This document shows, piece by piece, positions 1 to 9,587 of a stretch of DNA of 64,000 nucleotides. The number at the start of each line of letters is the position of its first letter. The first letter of the stretch is position 1. The notes beneath the pieces were generated by a model. That model was not told where the DNA came from. It ran no database searches and saw only the letters and a list, made by a program, of their open reading frames with translations. Origin of the DNA: Polaribacter vadi (lineage in GTDB: Bacteria; Bacteroidota; Bacteroidia; Flavobacteriales; Flavobacteriaceae); contig NZ_JAHKQL010000022.1 in NCBI RefSeq assembly GCF_018861005.1, positions 39,307-103,306 on the forward strand, read 5' to 3'. A program made the translations under genes and the position numbers.

Positions 1-32
1 AATTTCTAAACGGATTTTTTTTGTTTTGATCA

Positions 33-62
33 ATCCTACAAGGTTTAAAAAACTTGTAGGAT
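33..62. terminator. Inverted repeat after secA
   Basis: A 9-bp perfect inverted repeat (arms 34-42 and 53-61, 10-base loop) lies a few bases beyond the secA stop codon. It is placed like a terminator, but neither strand has a clean T-run directly after the stem, so it may instead be an mRNA 3'-end stabiliser or the terminator of a convergent gene outside the window. Confidence 0.35.
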
Positions 63-68
63 AAAATT

Positions 69-3000
69 TTATTTGTTTACTAAAACAAACTCACCTTTTT
101 CAATTAAAGGGATAGCTTGTTTGTATTTTACCTCTTTTTCTTCACCACTCATAACATTTTTAATAGTAACTCTTTCGTTTCTACCAATTTTAGGTTGTTC
201 TCTAACTACAGTTTCAACAGGTTCTTGTTGTTGCTGTCTAGAATTTTGAATAGCTTGTTCAGTTGTGTTTTGCACATCAGCTTTGCTGGTATTTAACTGC
301 TCTCTTTTTTCTTGACGAGCTTCAGAAATCTGATTTGATTGTTGAGGTAATTCTCCTTTAAATAAGAATGATAAAACTTCTTTATTTATTTCATCTACAG
401 TTCTTTTAAACAATTCAAAAGCCTCGAACTTATAAATTAATAAAGGATCTTTTTGTTCATAAGAAGCATTTTGCACGGATTGTTTTAACTCATCCATTTT
501 GCGTAAATGCTCTTTCCAGTTTTCATCAATAATAGCTAATGTAATGTTTTTCTCAAAATCTGTAATTAAAGATTTACCATCACTTTCATAAGCTTCTTTT
601 AAGTTGGTAACAACCTGTAAAGATTTAATTCCGTCTGTAAAAGGAACTACAATTCGCTCATATCTATCACCTTCATTTTCAAAAACATCTTTAATAACAG
701 GAAAAGCTAAAACAGCATTTCTTTCAATTTTTGCTTTGTAATGTTCTGTAACAATGTCGTATAATTTGTCTGTTAATTCTTTTTCAGACAATTTATTAAA
801 CTCATCTTCAGAAAAAGGAGAAGTCATAGAAGAGAATTTGATCAATTCAAACTCAAAATTCTGAAAATCTTTAGCGCCTTTATTTGCAAGTATAATAGAT
901 TCGCAAGTATCATAAATCATATTTGCAATATCTACTTGTAAGCGTTTACCATCTAAAGCATTTCTTCTTCTTTTGTAAACAAACTCACGCTGAGAGTTCA
1001 TAATATCATCATATTCTAACAAACGTTTTCTGATACCAAAGTTGTTTTCTTCAACTTTTTTCTGAGCTCTTTCAATAGATTTTGTAATCATAGAATGTTG
1101 AATAACTTCACCTTCTTGTAAGCCCATTCTATCCATCATTTTGGCAATTCTCTCAGAACCAAAAAGACGCATTAAGTTATCATCTAAAGCTACATAAAAC
1201 TGAGTAGAACCAACATCACCTTGTCTTCCTGCACGTCCTCTTAACTGTCTGTCTACTCTTCGTGAATCGTGTCTTTCTGTACCCACAATTGCTAAACCTC
1301 CAGCTTCTTTTACTTCTTTAGATAGTTTAATATCTGTTCCACGACCAGCCATATTTGTTGCAATAGTTACAACACCAGGTTTACCAGCTTCTGCAACAAC
1401 ATCAGCCTCACGTTTGTGTAATTTTGCATTTAATATATTATGAGGAATTTTACGCATTTGTAACATTCTACCTAATAATTCTGATATTTCTACGGATGTT
1501 GTACCAACTAAAACAGGTCTTTTTTGTTCTACTAATTTTACAACATCTTCTATAACTGCATTGTATTTTTCACGCGCAGTTTTGTAAACTAAATCTTCTT
1601 TATCATCTCTTTGAATAGGTCTGTTTGTAGGTATTTCTACAACATCTAATTTGTAGATTTCCCATAACTCACCTGCTTCTGTAATCGCAGTTCCTGTCAT
1701 ACCAGAAAGTTTACGATACATTCTAAAGTAATTCTGTAAAGTTACAGTTGCAAAAGTTTGTGTAGCATCTTCAATTTTACAATTTTCTTTTGCTTCAATT
1801 GCTTGGTGTAATCCGTCAGAATAACGACGACCGTCCATAATACGACCTGTTTGTTCATCAACAATCATTACTTTATTGTCCATAACAACATACTCAACAT
1901 CTTTTTCAAAAACAGTGTATGCTTTTAAAAGTTGATTCATTGTATGAATACGCTCACTTTTTATGCTAAAGTCTTTATACAGTTCTTCTTTTTGCGAAGC
2001 TTTTTCTTCTTTAGTTATTTCAGAATTATCAATTTGACCAATTTCTACACCAATATCTGGTAATACAAAGAAAGTATCGTTGTTTGTTTTTTCTGATAAA
2101 TGACCAATACCTTTATCAGTTAAATCAATTTGATTATTTTTTTCTTCTACAACAAACCATAAATCTTCATCTACTTCTGGCATCAACTTGTTGTTGTCTG
2201 CCATATATGTGTTTTCAGTTTTTTGTAAAATTTGTTTGATACCTTCTTGAGATAAAAACTTAATTAAGGCTTTATTTTTAGGTAAACCTCTGTAAACTCT
2301 TAATAATAAGAAACCACCTTCTTTTTCGTTTCCTTCTGCTAATAATTTTTTAGCTTCTGCTAAAACACCAACTAAATGCTTTTTTTGTAAAGCAACAATA
2401 TCTGCAACTAAAGGTTTTAAGTCGTTAAATTCGTGTCTGTCTCCTTGTGGTACAGGTCCAGAAATAATTAAAGGAGTTCTTGCATCATCAATTAAAACAG
2501 AATCTACTTCATCAATAATAGCGTAATTTGGTGCTCTTTGTACTAAATCGTCTTTAGAGCTAGCCATATTATCACGTAAATAATCGAAACCAAATTCGTT
2601 ATTTGTACCATAAGTAATGTCTGCATTGTAGGCTTTTCTACGTGCATCTGAGTTTGGCTGATGAAAATCGATACAATCTGTAGACAAACCATGAAATTCG
2701 AAAATAGGAGCCATCCAAGCTCTATCACGTTTTGCTAAATAATCATTTACTGTAACAACGTGAACTCCATTACCTGTTAAGGCATTTAAGTAAACTGGTA
2801 AAGTAGAAACTAATGTTTTACCTTCTCCAGTCATCATTTCTGCAATTTTACCTTGATGTAAAACAGAACCACCAATTAATTGTACATCATAATGAATCAT
2901 ATCCCAAGTAACAGGTTTACCTGCTGCATCCCAAGAATTTGCCCAGTAAGCTTTATCGTCTTCTAAAGTAATATGTTCGTTTGCTGAAGATAATTCTCTA

Positions 3001-3407
3001 TCAAAAGGTGTTGCTGTAACTTCTACTTCTTCATTTTCTACAAAACGTTTTGCAGTTTCTTTAATTACTGCAAAAGCTTCTGGCATAATCTCAACTAAAG
3101 TAGCTTCAGAAATAGTATAAGCTTCATCTTTTAAACTATCAATTTCTGTATAAATGTCTTCTTGTCTATCAATATTTGCATCTTTAGCTTCTTGCTCTAA
3201 TGCAGAAATTTTATCATCCAATTCTTTTGTAGCAGTCTTTAACTTATCTTTGAATTCTTGTGTTTTTGCACGTAATTCATCGTGTGAAAGTTTAGAAAGT
3301 GCTGCTTCAAATTTCTTTACATTTTCTACAATTGGTTGTAAAATTTTTAAATCTTTTTGCTGTTTATCACCTACAAAAAGTTTAATTACTGAATCTAAAA
3401 TACCCAT
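69..3407 (-). CDS. secA: Preprotein translocase ATPase SecA
   Basis: SecA is the cytoplasmic motor that pushes unfolded preproteins through SecYEG. Visible motifs are Walker A GEGKT near residues 194-198, the DEVD box near 299-302 followed by the SecA signature around DDARTPL, and the C-terminal helicase motif with GTERHDSRR and [11 protein letters not shown]. At 1112 residues it is about 200 longer than E. coli SecA. Extra sequence lies mainly around residues 335-450, an insert I associate with Bacteroidota SecA, and in a Gln/Glu-rich linker near 1030-1070. The usual C-terminal zinc motif (CxC...CH) is absent; the chain ends in a basic and hydrophobic tail. The gene stands alone, with small DUF2795 gene upstream on the same strand behind a terminator. 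Identity is secure. Confidence 0.98.
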   Translation of the reverse strand: MGILDSVIKLFVGDKQQKDLKILQPIVENVKKFEAALSKLSHDELRAKTQEFKDKLKTATKELDDKISALEQEAKDANIDRQEDIYTEIDSLKDEAYTISEATLVEIMPEAFAVIKETAKRFVENEEVEVTATPFDRELSSANEHITLEDDKAYWANSWDAAGKPVTWDMIHYDVQLIGGSVLHQGKIAEMMTGEGKTLVSTLPVYLNALTGNGVHVVTVNDYLAKRDRAWMAPIFEFHGLSTDCIDFHQPNSDARRKAYNADITYGTNNEFGFDYLRDNMASSKDDLVQRAPNYAIIDEVDSVLIDDARTPLIISGPVPQGDRHEFNDLKPLVADIVALQKKHLVGVLAEAKKLLAEGNEKEGGFLLLRVYRGLPKNKALIKFLSQEGIKQILQKTENTYMADNNKLMPEVDEDLWFVVEEKNNQIDLTDKGIGHLSEKTNNDTFFVLPDIGVEIGQIDNSEITKEEKASQKEELYKDFSIKSERIHTMNQLLKAYTVFEKDVEYVVMDNKVMIVDEQTGRIMDGRRYSDGLHQAIEAKENCKIEDATQTFATVTLQNYFRMYRKLSGMTGTAITEAGELWEIYKLDVVEIPTNRPIQRDDKEDLVYKTAREKYNAVIEDVVKLVEQKRPVLVGTTSVEISELLGRMLQMRKIPHNILNAKLHKREADVVAEAGKPGVVTIATNMAGRGTDIKLSKEVKEAGGLAIVGTERHDSRRVDRQLRGRAGRQGDVGSTQFYVALDDNLMRLFGSERIAKMMDRMGLQEGEVIQHSMITKSIERAQKKVEENNFGIRKRLLEYDDIMNSQREFVYKRRRNALDGKRLQVDIANMIYDTCESIILANKGAKDFQNFEFELIKFSSMTSPFSEDEFNKLSEKELTDKLYDIVTEHYKAKIERNAVLAFPVIKDVFENEGDRYERIVVPFTDGIKSLQVVTNLKEAYESDGKSLITDFEKNITLAIIDENWKEHLRKMDELKQSVQNASYEQKDPLLIYKFEAFELFKRTVDEINKEVLSFLFKGELPQQSNQISEARQEKREQLNTSKADVQNTTEQAIQNSRQQQQEPVETVVREQPKIGRNERVTIKNVMSGEEKEVKYKQAIPLIEKGEFVLVNK

Positions 3408-3504
3408 TTATTTATATGTTTTTTAGTTATTTAGCATAACTATGTTTGTTTTGTTAAATTTTAATTTTATCAATCAGAAAAGTATTTTCTTTTTTATAAG
3501 AAAA

Positions 3505-3533
3505 CAAAAAAAAAGCCTCTTTAGAGACTTTTT
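3505..3533 (-). terminator. Rho-independent terminator of DUF2795 gene
   Basis: A stem with one internal mismatch (AAAGCCTC / GAGACTTT, loop TTTA) is flanked on its low-coordinate side by nine A residues, which read as a U-run on the minus strand. It sits 18 bases past the stop of the gene at 3551-3772. Confidence 0.7.
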
Positions 3534-3550
3534 ATATTGTTTTGCATTAT

Positions 3551-3772
3551 TTAGTATTCATCCTCATTCCAAAGATAATCATCTTCTGTGGGATAATCTG
3601 GCCAAATTTCTATGATAGAGTCATAAGCATCACCTTCATCTTCAATGTCCTGTAAGTTTTCTACAACTTCTAAAGGAGCTCCTGTTCTAATTGCGTAATC
3701 TATTAACTCATCTTTGGTTGCTGGCCAAGGTGCGTCTGCTAAATAAGATGCTAATTCTAATGTCCAATACAT
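3551..3772 (-). CDS. Small DUF2795-family acidic protein
   Basis: A 73-residue, strongly acidic cytosolic protein. The segment with ADAPWPATKDELIDYA and an aliphatic-rich helix (PLEVVENLQDI) fits the DUF2795 family, whose members are small helical proteins of unknown role; that assignment is from memory. The C-terminus is an Asp/Glu/Tyr tail. It is monocistronic, with a terminator just downstream and a TAnnTTTG-type box 22-29 bases upstream of the start. No catalytic residues are evident. Confidence 0.8.
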   Translation of the reverse strand: MYWTLELASYLADAPWPATKDELIDYAIRTGAPLEVVENLQDIEDEGDAYDSIIEIWPDYPTEDDYLWNEDEY

Positions 3773-3793
3773 TTCTTACTGTTTAATTTTGTG

Positions 3794-3801
3794 CAAAAAT
3801 A
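3794..3801 (-). promoter_or_regulatory. Candidate -7 box for the DUF2795 gene
   Basis: The minus strand reads TATTTTTG, matching the Bacteroidota -7 consensus TAnnTTTG, 22 bases upstream of the start at 3772. No convincing TTG -33 element was found at the usual spacing. Confidence 0.45.
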
Positions 3802-3944
3802 ATTTTTTTGCGGAATTATGCAAGTCTTTTTTAAGAAATATACAATGAAGTTATTGTTAATTTTTATTTAACACTGTAAATCAGTACTTTGTATTTTTTA
3901 TAAAAGTTAAAAATCCTTCAATAATCGATAAAAAAAGAACTTAG

Positions 3945-4517
3945 TTATTGTTTGGTAGGAATCCATTTAATTTCCTCTACTGCTAAGTCTAAAGACAATT
4001 TTCGTGCCAACACAAAAAGGTAGTCAGAAAGTCGGTTTAAGTATTTTAAGATGTCATTATTAATGTTTTCTTGGTCGTTTAACTCTACAGAAAGGCGTTC
4101 TGCACGTCTGCAAACACATCTTGCAACGTGACAGAATGACACAGCTTGATGGCCACCAGGTAAAATAAAATGCGTCATTTGAGGAAGTACAGCATCCATC
4201 TTATCAATTTCATTTTCTAAAAACTGAATGGAATTTTCATTAACTTTAGGTATATTTAAGCGCTCTTTACCAGATTTTAAAGTTTCTTTTTCTGGTGGAG
4301 TAGCCAACATTGCACCTAAAGTAAATAACTCATTCTGTATTTTTAGCAAAGAATTTTTAATTTCTTCACTAATTTCTTGGTCTTTTATTAAGCCAATATA
4401 AGAGTTTAGTTCATCAACAGTACCATAACTTTCTATGCGTAAATTGTATTTTTTTACTCTAGAACCGCCAAAAAGAGCAGTGGTTCCTGCATCACCAGTT
4501 TTTGTATATATTTTCAT
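3945..4517 (-). CDS. Cob(I)yrinic acid a,c-diamide adenosyltransferase, PduO type
   Basis: This enzyme transfers the adenosyl group of ATP to cob(I)alamin to make coenzyme B12. The N-terminal ATP loop is the PduO hallmark (GDAGTTALFGGSRV, residues 7-20), and the C-terminal CRRAERLSVEL helix carries the conserved Arg residues of the active site. At 190 residues the length is normal for the family, and the start ATG is the only one before the TKTGDAGTT motif. No corrin biosynthesis genes are nearby, so it probably serves salvaged cobalamin, for example for methylmalonyl-CoA mutase (inference). Confidence 0.93.
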   Translation of the reverse strand: MKIYTKTGDAGTTALFGGSRVKKYNLRIESYGTVDELNSYIGLIKDQEISEEIKNSLLKIQNELFTLGAMLATPPEKETLKSGKERLNIPKVNENSIQFLENEIDKMDAVLPQMTHFILPGGHQAVSFCHVARCVCRRAERLSVELNDQENINNDILKYLNRLSDYLFVLARKLSLDLAVEEIKWIPTKQ

Positions 4518-4577
4518 TAAAAATGAGTTTCGAAATTGAAAAGTGTAAAGTTACAAAGTTTAAGCTTTAAAAAAATA

Positions 4578-5069
4578 TTAAACTCTAATTCTAAAATCTT
4601 CTTTAGCTTGTTCTTTTCTGATGAATATTAACCCCCAATAAAATAGATTAATACTTACAGTTAAATCATTTTTTTTGATGATGTTTTGCCACTCTTGTTC
4701 TGTTTTTTTTGTTTGATAAATGCCATCAACAAGAATAATGTGTTTCGAGGTTAAATTTGTAAAGTCTATATTTTTAAATAGTCTTAAATTATTGATATAT
4801 AGTATTTTATAATTTCTAGATTTTTCTGTAAAACTAGAGATATCAAAAGAGATTTTATTAATTTTAAAATAAATCAGAATATTAGAAAGTATTTTTCTTT
4901 GTTTTTTTGATAGGCTTTTTAGTTCTGAATATTTATCAAAATTAATAGTTTTATTTTTTTTTTGATACAAGCCTTTGGTAACAAAATCAAATACAAAAGG
5001 AGAATGCACTCCATGCTGATTTGTTGATTTTAATAAAAATTTGAGATAAGAATTTGATATAGAAAACAT
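4578..5069 (-). CDS. Shortened SAM-methyltransferase-like protein, probably degenerate
   Basis: The 163-residue protein opens with a segment (TNQHGVHSPFVFDFVTKGLY, residues 16-35) that I recognise from the start of a Bacteroidota class I methyltransferase family of about 240 residues. Its end (EWQNIIKKNDL... LFYWGLIFIRKEQAKEDFRIRV) matches the end of the same family. The middle, where the glycine-rich SAM-binding motif I and the acidic residue should lie, is missing or unrecognisable. The gene is very AT- and Lys/Ile-rich. There is no frameshift in what remains. It is either a decayed relic still open as a reading frame, or a protein with a changed, non-SAM role. Confidence 0.6.
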   Translation of the reverse strand: MFSISNSYLKFLLKSTNQHGVHSPFVFDFVTKGLYQKKNKTINFDKYSELKSLSKKQRKILSNILIYFKINKISFDISSFTEKSRNYKILYINNLRLFKNIDFTNLTSKHIILVDGIYQTKKTEQEWQNIIKKNDLTVSINLFYWGLIFIRKEQAKEDFRIRV

Positions 5070-5129
5070 TTATAAATTGAATCTTTTTTAAGAGTATATA
5101 TTTTATATAAAATGATTAAATTCGTGAAA

Positions 5130-5137
5130 CAAACATA
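5130..5137 (-). promoter_or_regulatory. Candidate -7 box for the methyltransferase-like gene
   Basis: Minus strand TATGTTTG fits TAnnTTTG and lies 61 bases upstream of the start at 5069, within the 83-bp divergent intergenic region. Confidence 0.4.
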
Positions 5138-5152
5138 CATAATTCTATTTTA

Positions 5153-5662
5153 ATGATTCCAGAAAATGAATACGCTCCTTACTACAAACAATACGTTAAA
5201 ATGATTGAGAGTAATGGGAAATCTCTGTTAGATAATTTATATGATTCTCAAAAGGATTTTGAAAATACATTAAGATATATAAATATAGAAAAAGGAGATT
5301 TTGCTTATGCAGAAGGTAAATGGACCTTGAAAGAATTGATACAACATGTTATAGATACTGAACGTGTTTTTTGTTATAGAGCCTTGTGTTTTGCAAGAAA
5401 TGATAAAACAGAATTGCCAGGTTTTGATCAAGATTTATTTGCGGATCATTCTAAAGCGAATCAAAGAGAATATTATGATATTTTAGATGAGATGGATGCT
5501 TTAAGAATTAGTACTATTCACCTTTTTGAGAGTTTTTCTGATAGAGATTTACTGAAAATAGGTATTGGTTCTGGTAACAATATGTCTGTTAGAGCATTAG
5601 GTTTTATTTTTTCTGGACATCAAACACATCATTTAAATATAGTTAAAGAAAGATATTTGTAA
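5153..5662 (+). CDS. DinB family protein (four-helix-bundle putative metalloenzyme)
   Basis: A 169-residue DinB/DUF664-like helical protein. The spaced histidines expected of the metal site are present: the LIQHVIDTERVF helix around residues 63-74 and GHQTHHLNIVKERY at the C-terminus (155-168). Relatives act as thiol-dependent transferases or are damage-inducible proteins of unknown activity, so the substrate cannot be named. It is followed after 23 bp by a small acidic protein gene on the same strand and probably shares its transcript. Confidence 0.85.
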   Translation: MIPENEYAPYYKQYVKMIESNGKSLLDNLYDSQKDFENTLRYINIEKGDFAYAEGKWTLKELIQHVIDTERVFCYRALCFARNDKTELPGFDQDLFADHSKANQREYYDILDEMDALRISTIHLFESFSDRDLLKIGIGSGNNMSVRALGFIFSGHQTHHLNIVKERYL

Positions 5663-5685
5663 GTTTGCAGAAATAATTTGATATA

Positions 5686-5910
5686 ATGACTTTACCAAAA
5701 TTTTTATTGGCAGATAATAGTGAGTTTCCTGAAGATATTTTTGTTTTACATACAGAATTTCCGCGTTTTATGATAAATCTTAAAGATGATGAAGTAGAAT
5801 GGTTCGAAGATTTAACAGGAGAAAATGAAGAAGATATTGCTACTGAGTTAGCAGACTTAATGGATAAAGCTGGTGAGTTTTACGATGCTGAAATGAAGTT
5901 ATACGAATAA
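5686..5910 (+). CDS. Small acidic conserved protein, function unknown
   Basis: The 74-residue product is rich in Asp/Glu, with a short beta-like N-terminal part (FVLHTEFPRFMINL) and a helical acidic C-terminal part. There is no signal peptide. I recognise it only as a small conserved flavobacterial type. It lies 23 bp downstream of the DinB gene and probably belongs to the same operon. Confidence 0.7.
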   Translation: MTLPKFLLADNSEFPEDIFVLHTEFPRFMINLKDDEVEWFEDLTGENEEDIATELADLMDKAGEFYDAEMKLYE

Positions 5911-5948
5911 AAAAATGCCTAAATTAGTATTTAAACTAATATTAGGCA
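5909..5948 (-). terminator. Terminator of the 5976-6335 gene
   Basis: A strong imperfect stem (TGCCTAAATTAGT at 5916-5928 against ACTAATATTAGGCA at 5935-5948) with an A-run at 5909-5915, read as a U-run on the minus strand. It may also end the plus-strand transcript, though there is no T-run on that side. Confidence 0.7.
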
Positions 5949-5975
5949 CCAACTAACCAACCAGTTGTTTTATTT

Positions 5976-6335
5976 TTAAGCTTTTAATTTTACAGGTATT
6001 CTGTAAATCTCACCTTTTTTTGTTCCTTTTACAGAGATTTTTTTATAGTTTAATTTATTTTTTACAAAAGAACTAAACTCAGTAACTTCAGAATCTACAG
6101 AAACAATAATAACTTCATTTTCGTTGTTTATCATAAAAGAGATTTCTGCAGATGTTGTGTCTTCAAGTTCTACTTGAATTTCATTACCTAACATAGAAAC
6201 AATCTCTGTTCTTAATATGTTAGAAATTTTTGCTTTTTCTTTTGCTGTTTCAGTTTTTTTCTCAGTTGCTGTTGCAGAAAAAGTAGTTGCTAAAGTAATT
6301 GCAATAATGGCGATAATAGATTTTAAATTTTTCAT
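5976..6335 (-). CDS. Small secreted protein of unknown function
   Basis: A 119-residue protein with a clear Sec signal peptide (residues 1-24, hydrophobic core then ATATEK). The mature part begins with a Lys/Glu-rich stretch and continues with alternating beta-type sequence, ending in IYRIPVKLKA. The predicted mature domain is about 90 residues, exported to the periplasm. It is monocistronic with a strong terminator. No family recognised. Confidence 0.75.
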   Translation of the reverse strand: MKNLKSIIAIIAITLATTFSATATEKKTETAKEKAKISNILRTEIVSMLGNEIQVELEDTTSAEISFMINNENEVIIVSVDSEVTEFSSFVKNKLNYKKISVKGTKKGEIYRIPVKLKA

Positions 6336-6519
6336 TTTAAGTGTGTTAAGTTAAACGATATATTGAAAAGACGCTCAATCTTTAAAAACGTTTCACCAAA
6401 AAAATGACTTTAATAATTTCTTAACATATTTTAAATGTTCTTAACAGATTTTAACTAAAATATTATGGATTCTATTAAATTGATAAATGAATTGAAGTAT
6501 GTTGTTTTAAATAGATGGT

Positions 6520-7245
6520 CTATTTATATTTCCAAATTTTCTTGATTTTGTTTTTATCTCTTGTTATTTTGGTACCTAATAAACTTTCCCATAAAAATAA
6601 ACCTGATATCTTTTCAATTTTACTTGTAGGAACTTGAAAGGTTTCTAAATCTTCATCTGTGGCTTCATTAGGTATAATAAAAGACCAAATATGTAAAGTA
6701 CCTCTATGGTTTTCTGTAAGTATAGATTTAAAGTAGGAGTGTGGTATAGGTAAAGTTACACCTTCTGCCTTTTTAGAATCTATTACTTTAACTTCTGTAT
6801 CAAACAAAAACAAAGGACCAGAAATTACATAAGTTTCTAAAATGTTTTTTTGACTATCTAAAACTCTAACAGCATTTTCTAAACGTTTCCAGATACCTTT
6901 ATTAAAAGAAGGTACTTGAGGTGTCATATTAGATAATAGAAAAGTTTCACTATTTTGAATCTGAGTTTCAAATTGATTAGCACTTGCTACTAAATGACCT
7001 CTGTTAAAACCAGAATTTAAATAATCTGCTAAATCTGCTCTAAACATTTCAGGAATTCTGTAATCAGGTCTAAAATTATCTATTCTTTCAATATCAGTTC
7101 TATCTTTGTCTATAATTTCTAGAGCCCATTTTGCTTGCCTAAAATAATAGGAGTAACCTAAAACATAATGACGATTAAAGAGAATTTGATCTGCAGCAGG
7201 TAATCCATATCTAGTTTCGCGTTTTAAATTAGATTGTGTAATCAT
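6520..7245 (-). CDS. DNA/RNA non-specific endonuclease (NUC1/EndoG type)
   Basis: This is a beta-beta-alpha-metal nuclease that cuts DNA and RNA. The catalytic motif is NRGHLVASAN (family form D/N-R-G-H) near residues 82-91, and the metal-binding Asn follows in NMTPQVPSFNKGIWKRLE near 106-123. Family members are usually exported, but this 241-residue chain starts directly with a polar segment and has no signal peptide or membrane anchor. Either the true N-terminus is unconventional or the enzyme is cytosolic. Monocistronic. Confidence 0.93.
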   Translation of the reverse strand: MITQSNLKRETRYGLPAADQILFNRHYVLGYSYYFRQAKWALEIIDKDRTDIERIDNFRPDYRIPEMFRADLADYLNSGFNRGHLVASANQFETQIQNSETFLLSNMTPQVPSFNKGIWKRLENAVRVLDSQKNILETYVISGPLFLFDTEVKVIDSKKAEGVTLPIPHSYFKSILTENHRGTLHIWSFIIPNEATDEDLETFQVPTSKIEKISGLFLWESLLGTKITRDKNKIKKIWKYK

Positions 7246-7316
7246 AGCTAAAGTTTTAATAATTAGTTAGATGACCAATATAATTTTAAAAATCGAAATT
7301 TAAAATAGGAAAAACC

Positions 7317-9524
7317 TTATTTCTTTGCTTTTTCTACCAATTCTAGTTTTTCAAGTGAAGTTTTGGTGGTAAAAATTCCGTAATTGATAGTTACACTTTT
7401 CTTATCAATCCTATCAATAGTACCTACAGAATTGGAATCTATAATTCTAACTCTATCATTTATTTTATAAATGTATTCAGATTTTTCTTTAGCAATTTTA
7501 GCAGCTTCAATCTTTTTTTCTTTTCTAACTTCAACAACTTTTTCTAAAACTTCTTTTTCTACCTTTTTTATAGTTTCTTGTATTTGTTTTGCAACAACTT
7601 TTGCTTTTTGCTTTTGTGCTTTTGTTTTAGGTTTAATAGGGTTTTTCTTTACATGCCTTACTTTTTCGTCTGCTACCCATTTGTTAAAATTAGCATTAAG
7701 CTCCTTTTTATTATTGGTTTGAAAGTATTTGTTAAGCAATTCATTAGTTTTTCTACCCAATGAAAGCATTTTCTGATTTTGATCATAAAGTTCTTGAAAA
7801 CCAGATAATTTATCTTGAATTCGTTGTTCTTTTTCTTGTAAGCTATCTAAATGCTCTTGACCTTTAGATTTTTGTTTCTCTAGATTATCAGAATTTTTTT
7901 GTAGTCTATTTCTTTCTTTTTGTAGTTTAGAGATGGTTTTGTCTAAACGCACTTTTTCAGTTTCTACTCTTTTTTTAGCTTTGTTAATTAAGCTATAAGG
8001 TATTCCGTTTTTCTGAGCTACTTCAAAAGTAAAAGAACTACCTGCTTGACCAATAAATAAACGATATAAAGGTTCTAAAGTACGTTCATCAAACTGCATA
8101 TTTGCATTGGTAACATTCTCTAATTCGTTGGCTAAGACTTTTAAATTTGAATAGTGAGTTGTTATAATTCCGAATGCTTTTTTATGATAAAATTCTTCTA
8201 AGAAAATTTCTGCTAAAGCTCCACCCAATTCTGGGTCTGAACCTGTACCAAATTCATCAATTAAAAACAAAGTGTTCTCATTACACTTACGTAAAAAATA
8301 ACGCATGTTTTTAAGTCGATAACTATAGGTACTTAATTGGTTTTCAATGGATTGGTTGTCTCCAATATCAGTTAAAACAGTGTCAAAAATATAGGTTTCA
8401 CTGCGTTCATCCACAGGAATTAAAATTCCACTTTGCACCATAATTTGCAACAAGCCAATAGTTTTTAAGGTGATACTTTTTCCACCAGCATTAGGACCCG
8501 AAATTACTATTATTTGTTGATTTTCATCTAATTTTATAGTTTGTGCAACAGTGTTTATTTTTTGTTCTTTATTTTTTTTCCATAATACAGGATGATAAGC
8601 ATTCTTAAAAAATATCTTTTTATTGTTAGATATTTTTGGAAGAATTGCATCCATTTCTAGTGCATATTTTGCTTTTGCACCAATTGCATCTGTATGAATT
8701 AAAAACTGAATATATTCATTTAACAATGTAACACAAGGACGAATTGTAGTGGCTAAAGCACGCAATATTTTTACAACTTCTTGCTTTTCTTCGTAAACTA
8801 AATTCTGATATTCTCTACTATAAGAAAGTGTTGCTTGTGGTGCAATATAAACGATATTACCAGATTTAGAAGACCCTAATAAACTACCTGCAACTTTTCT
8901 TCTGTGCATTGCAGAAACAGCTAAAACCCTTTGGTTATCTACAACTGTTTCTTTAATATCATCTAAATGACCAGCTGCAATTGCTTTAGATAATGCTGAT
9001 GTAAAACTAGCTCCGATTTTACCACGAACATTATTAATATCTCTTCTAATTTGTTTTAAAGAAGGTGATGCATTGTTTTTAACTTCACCAGAAATATCTA
9101 TAATTTTCTTTATTTCATCATCTACAAAAGTGGTGAATTCTATTTCTTGAGAAAGCTCGTAAAAGGTTGGAAACTGAATTTGAAATTTCTTAAAAAACTT
9201 AATCAATTCATTTACGGTAAGTGAAGTTGTAGCTATTTTTAAAAAAGCATCAGTTTCTATAAAGCTATTTTCTATGGCTAAACGCTTTACATTTTCTATA
9301 ATATTATCAAATCCGTGATTAGGAACTCTGTTTTCACTTTCAAAAGAAGATAAATACTCATCTACTAAATGCAGTTCTTTAAACAGTTCTTTACGATGCT
9401 GAATTGGTTTAGTTTCAAAGATCTTTTCTTTACCTAAACTAGAAATGCAAAATTCTGAAATGTGTTGTAAAACCGTAGAAAATTCTAAATCTTGAAGTGT
9501 TTTCTCTGAAATGTTCGTTCTCAA
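7317..9524 (-). CDS. MutS2-like ATPase without the Smr nuclease domain
   Basis: The 735-residue protein has the MutS core and ATPase domains: Walker A GPNAGGKS near residues 341-348, a Walker B region FLIDEFGTGSDP, and a switch THYS motif. The N-terminal mismatch-recognition domain of MutS is absent, as in MutS2. A long basic coiled-coil (about 515-680) follows, then a small KOW/SH3-like beta domain (about 685-730). The Smr endonuclease domain that normally ends MutS2 is missing. MutS2 proteins act on recombination intermediates or collided ribosomes; which applies here is unknown. The gene is divergent from ung, 63 bp away. Confidence 0.9.
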   Translation of the reverse strand: MRTNISEKTLQDLEFSTVLQHISEFCISSLGKEKIFETKPIQHRKELFKELHLVDEYLSSFESENRVPNHGFDNIIENVKRLAIENSFIETDAFLKIATTSLTVNELIKFFKKFQIQFPTFYELSQEIEFTTFVDDEIKKIIDISGEVKNNASPSLKQIRRDINNVRGKIGASFTSALSKAIAAGHLDDIKETVVDNQRVLAVSAMHRRKVAGSLLGSSKSGNIVYIAPQATLSYSREYQNLVYEEKQEVVKILRALATTIRPCVTLLNEYIQFLIHTDAIGAKAKYALEMDAILPKISNNKKIFFKNAYHPVLWKKNKEQKINTVAQTIKLDENQQIIVISGPNAGGKSITLKTIGLLQIMVQSGILIPVDERSETYIFDTVLTDIGDNQSIENQLSTYSYRLKNMRYFLRKCNENTLFLIDEFGTGSDPELGGALAEIFLEEFYHKKAFGIITTHYSNLKVLANELENVTNANMQFDERTLEPLYRLFIGQAGSSFTFEVAQKNGIPYSLINKAKKRVETEKVRLDKTISKLQKERNRLQKNSDNLEKQKSKGQEHLDSLQEKEQRIQDKLSGFQELYDQNQKMLSLGRKTNELLNKYFQTNNKKELNANFNKWVADEKVRHVKKNPIKPKTKAQKQKAKVVAKQIQETIKKVEKEVLEKVVEVRKEKKIEAAKIAKEKSEYIYKINDRVRIIDSNSVGTIDRIDKKSVTINYGIFTTKTSLEKLELVEKAKK

Positions 9525-9529
9525 TATTG

Positions 9530-9537
9530 TATTTTTG
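9530..9537 (+). promoter_or_regulatory. Candidate -7 box for ung
   Basis: TATTTTTG matches TAnnTTTG and lies 50 bases before the ung start codon. It overlaps in extent with the opposing box at 9574-9581, so the two predicted transcripts would share about 20 bp at their 5' ends. Confidence 0.45.
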
Positions 9538-9573
9538 AATTCTTTTTTGAGTGATTATTATCACTAATAACAA

Positions 9574-9581
9574 CAAAAATA
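9574..9581 (-). promoter_or_regulatory. Candidate -7 box for the MutS2-like gene
   Basis: The minus strand reads TATTTTTG, 49 bases upstream of the start at 9524. It faces the ung box at 9530-9537. Confidence 0.45.
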
Positions 9582-9587
9582 GGAACT

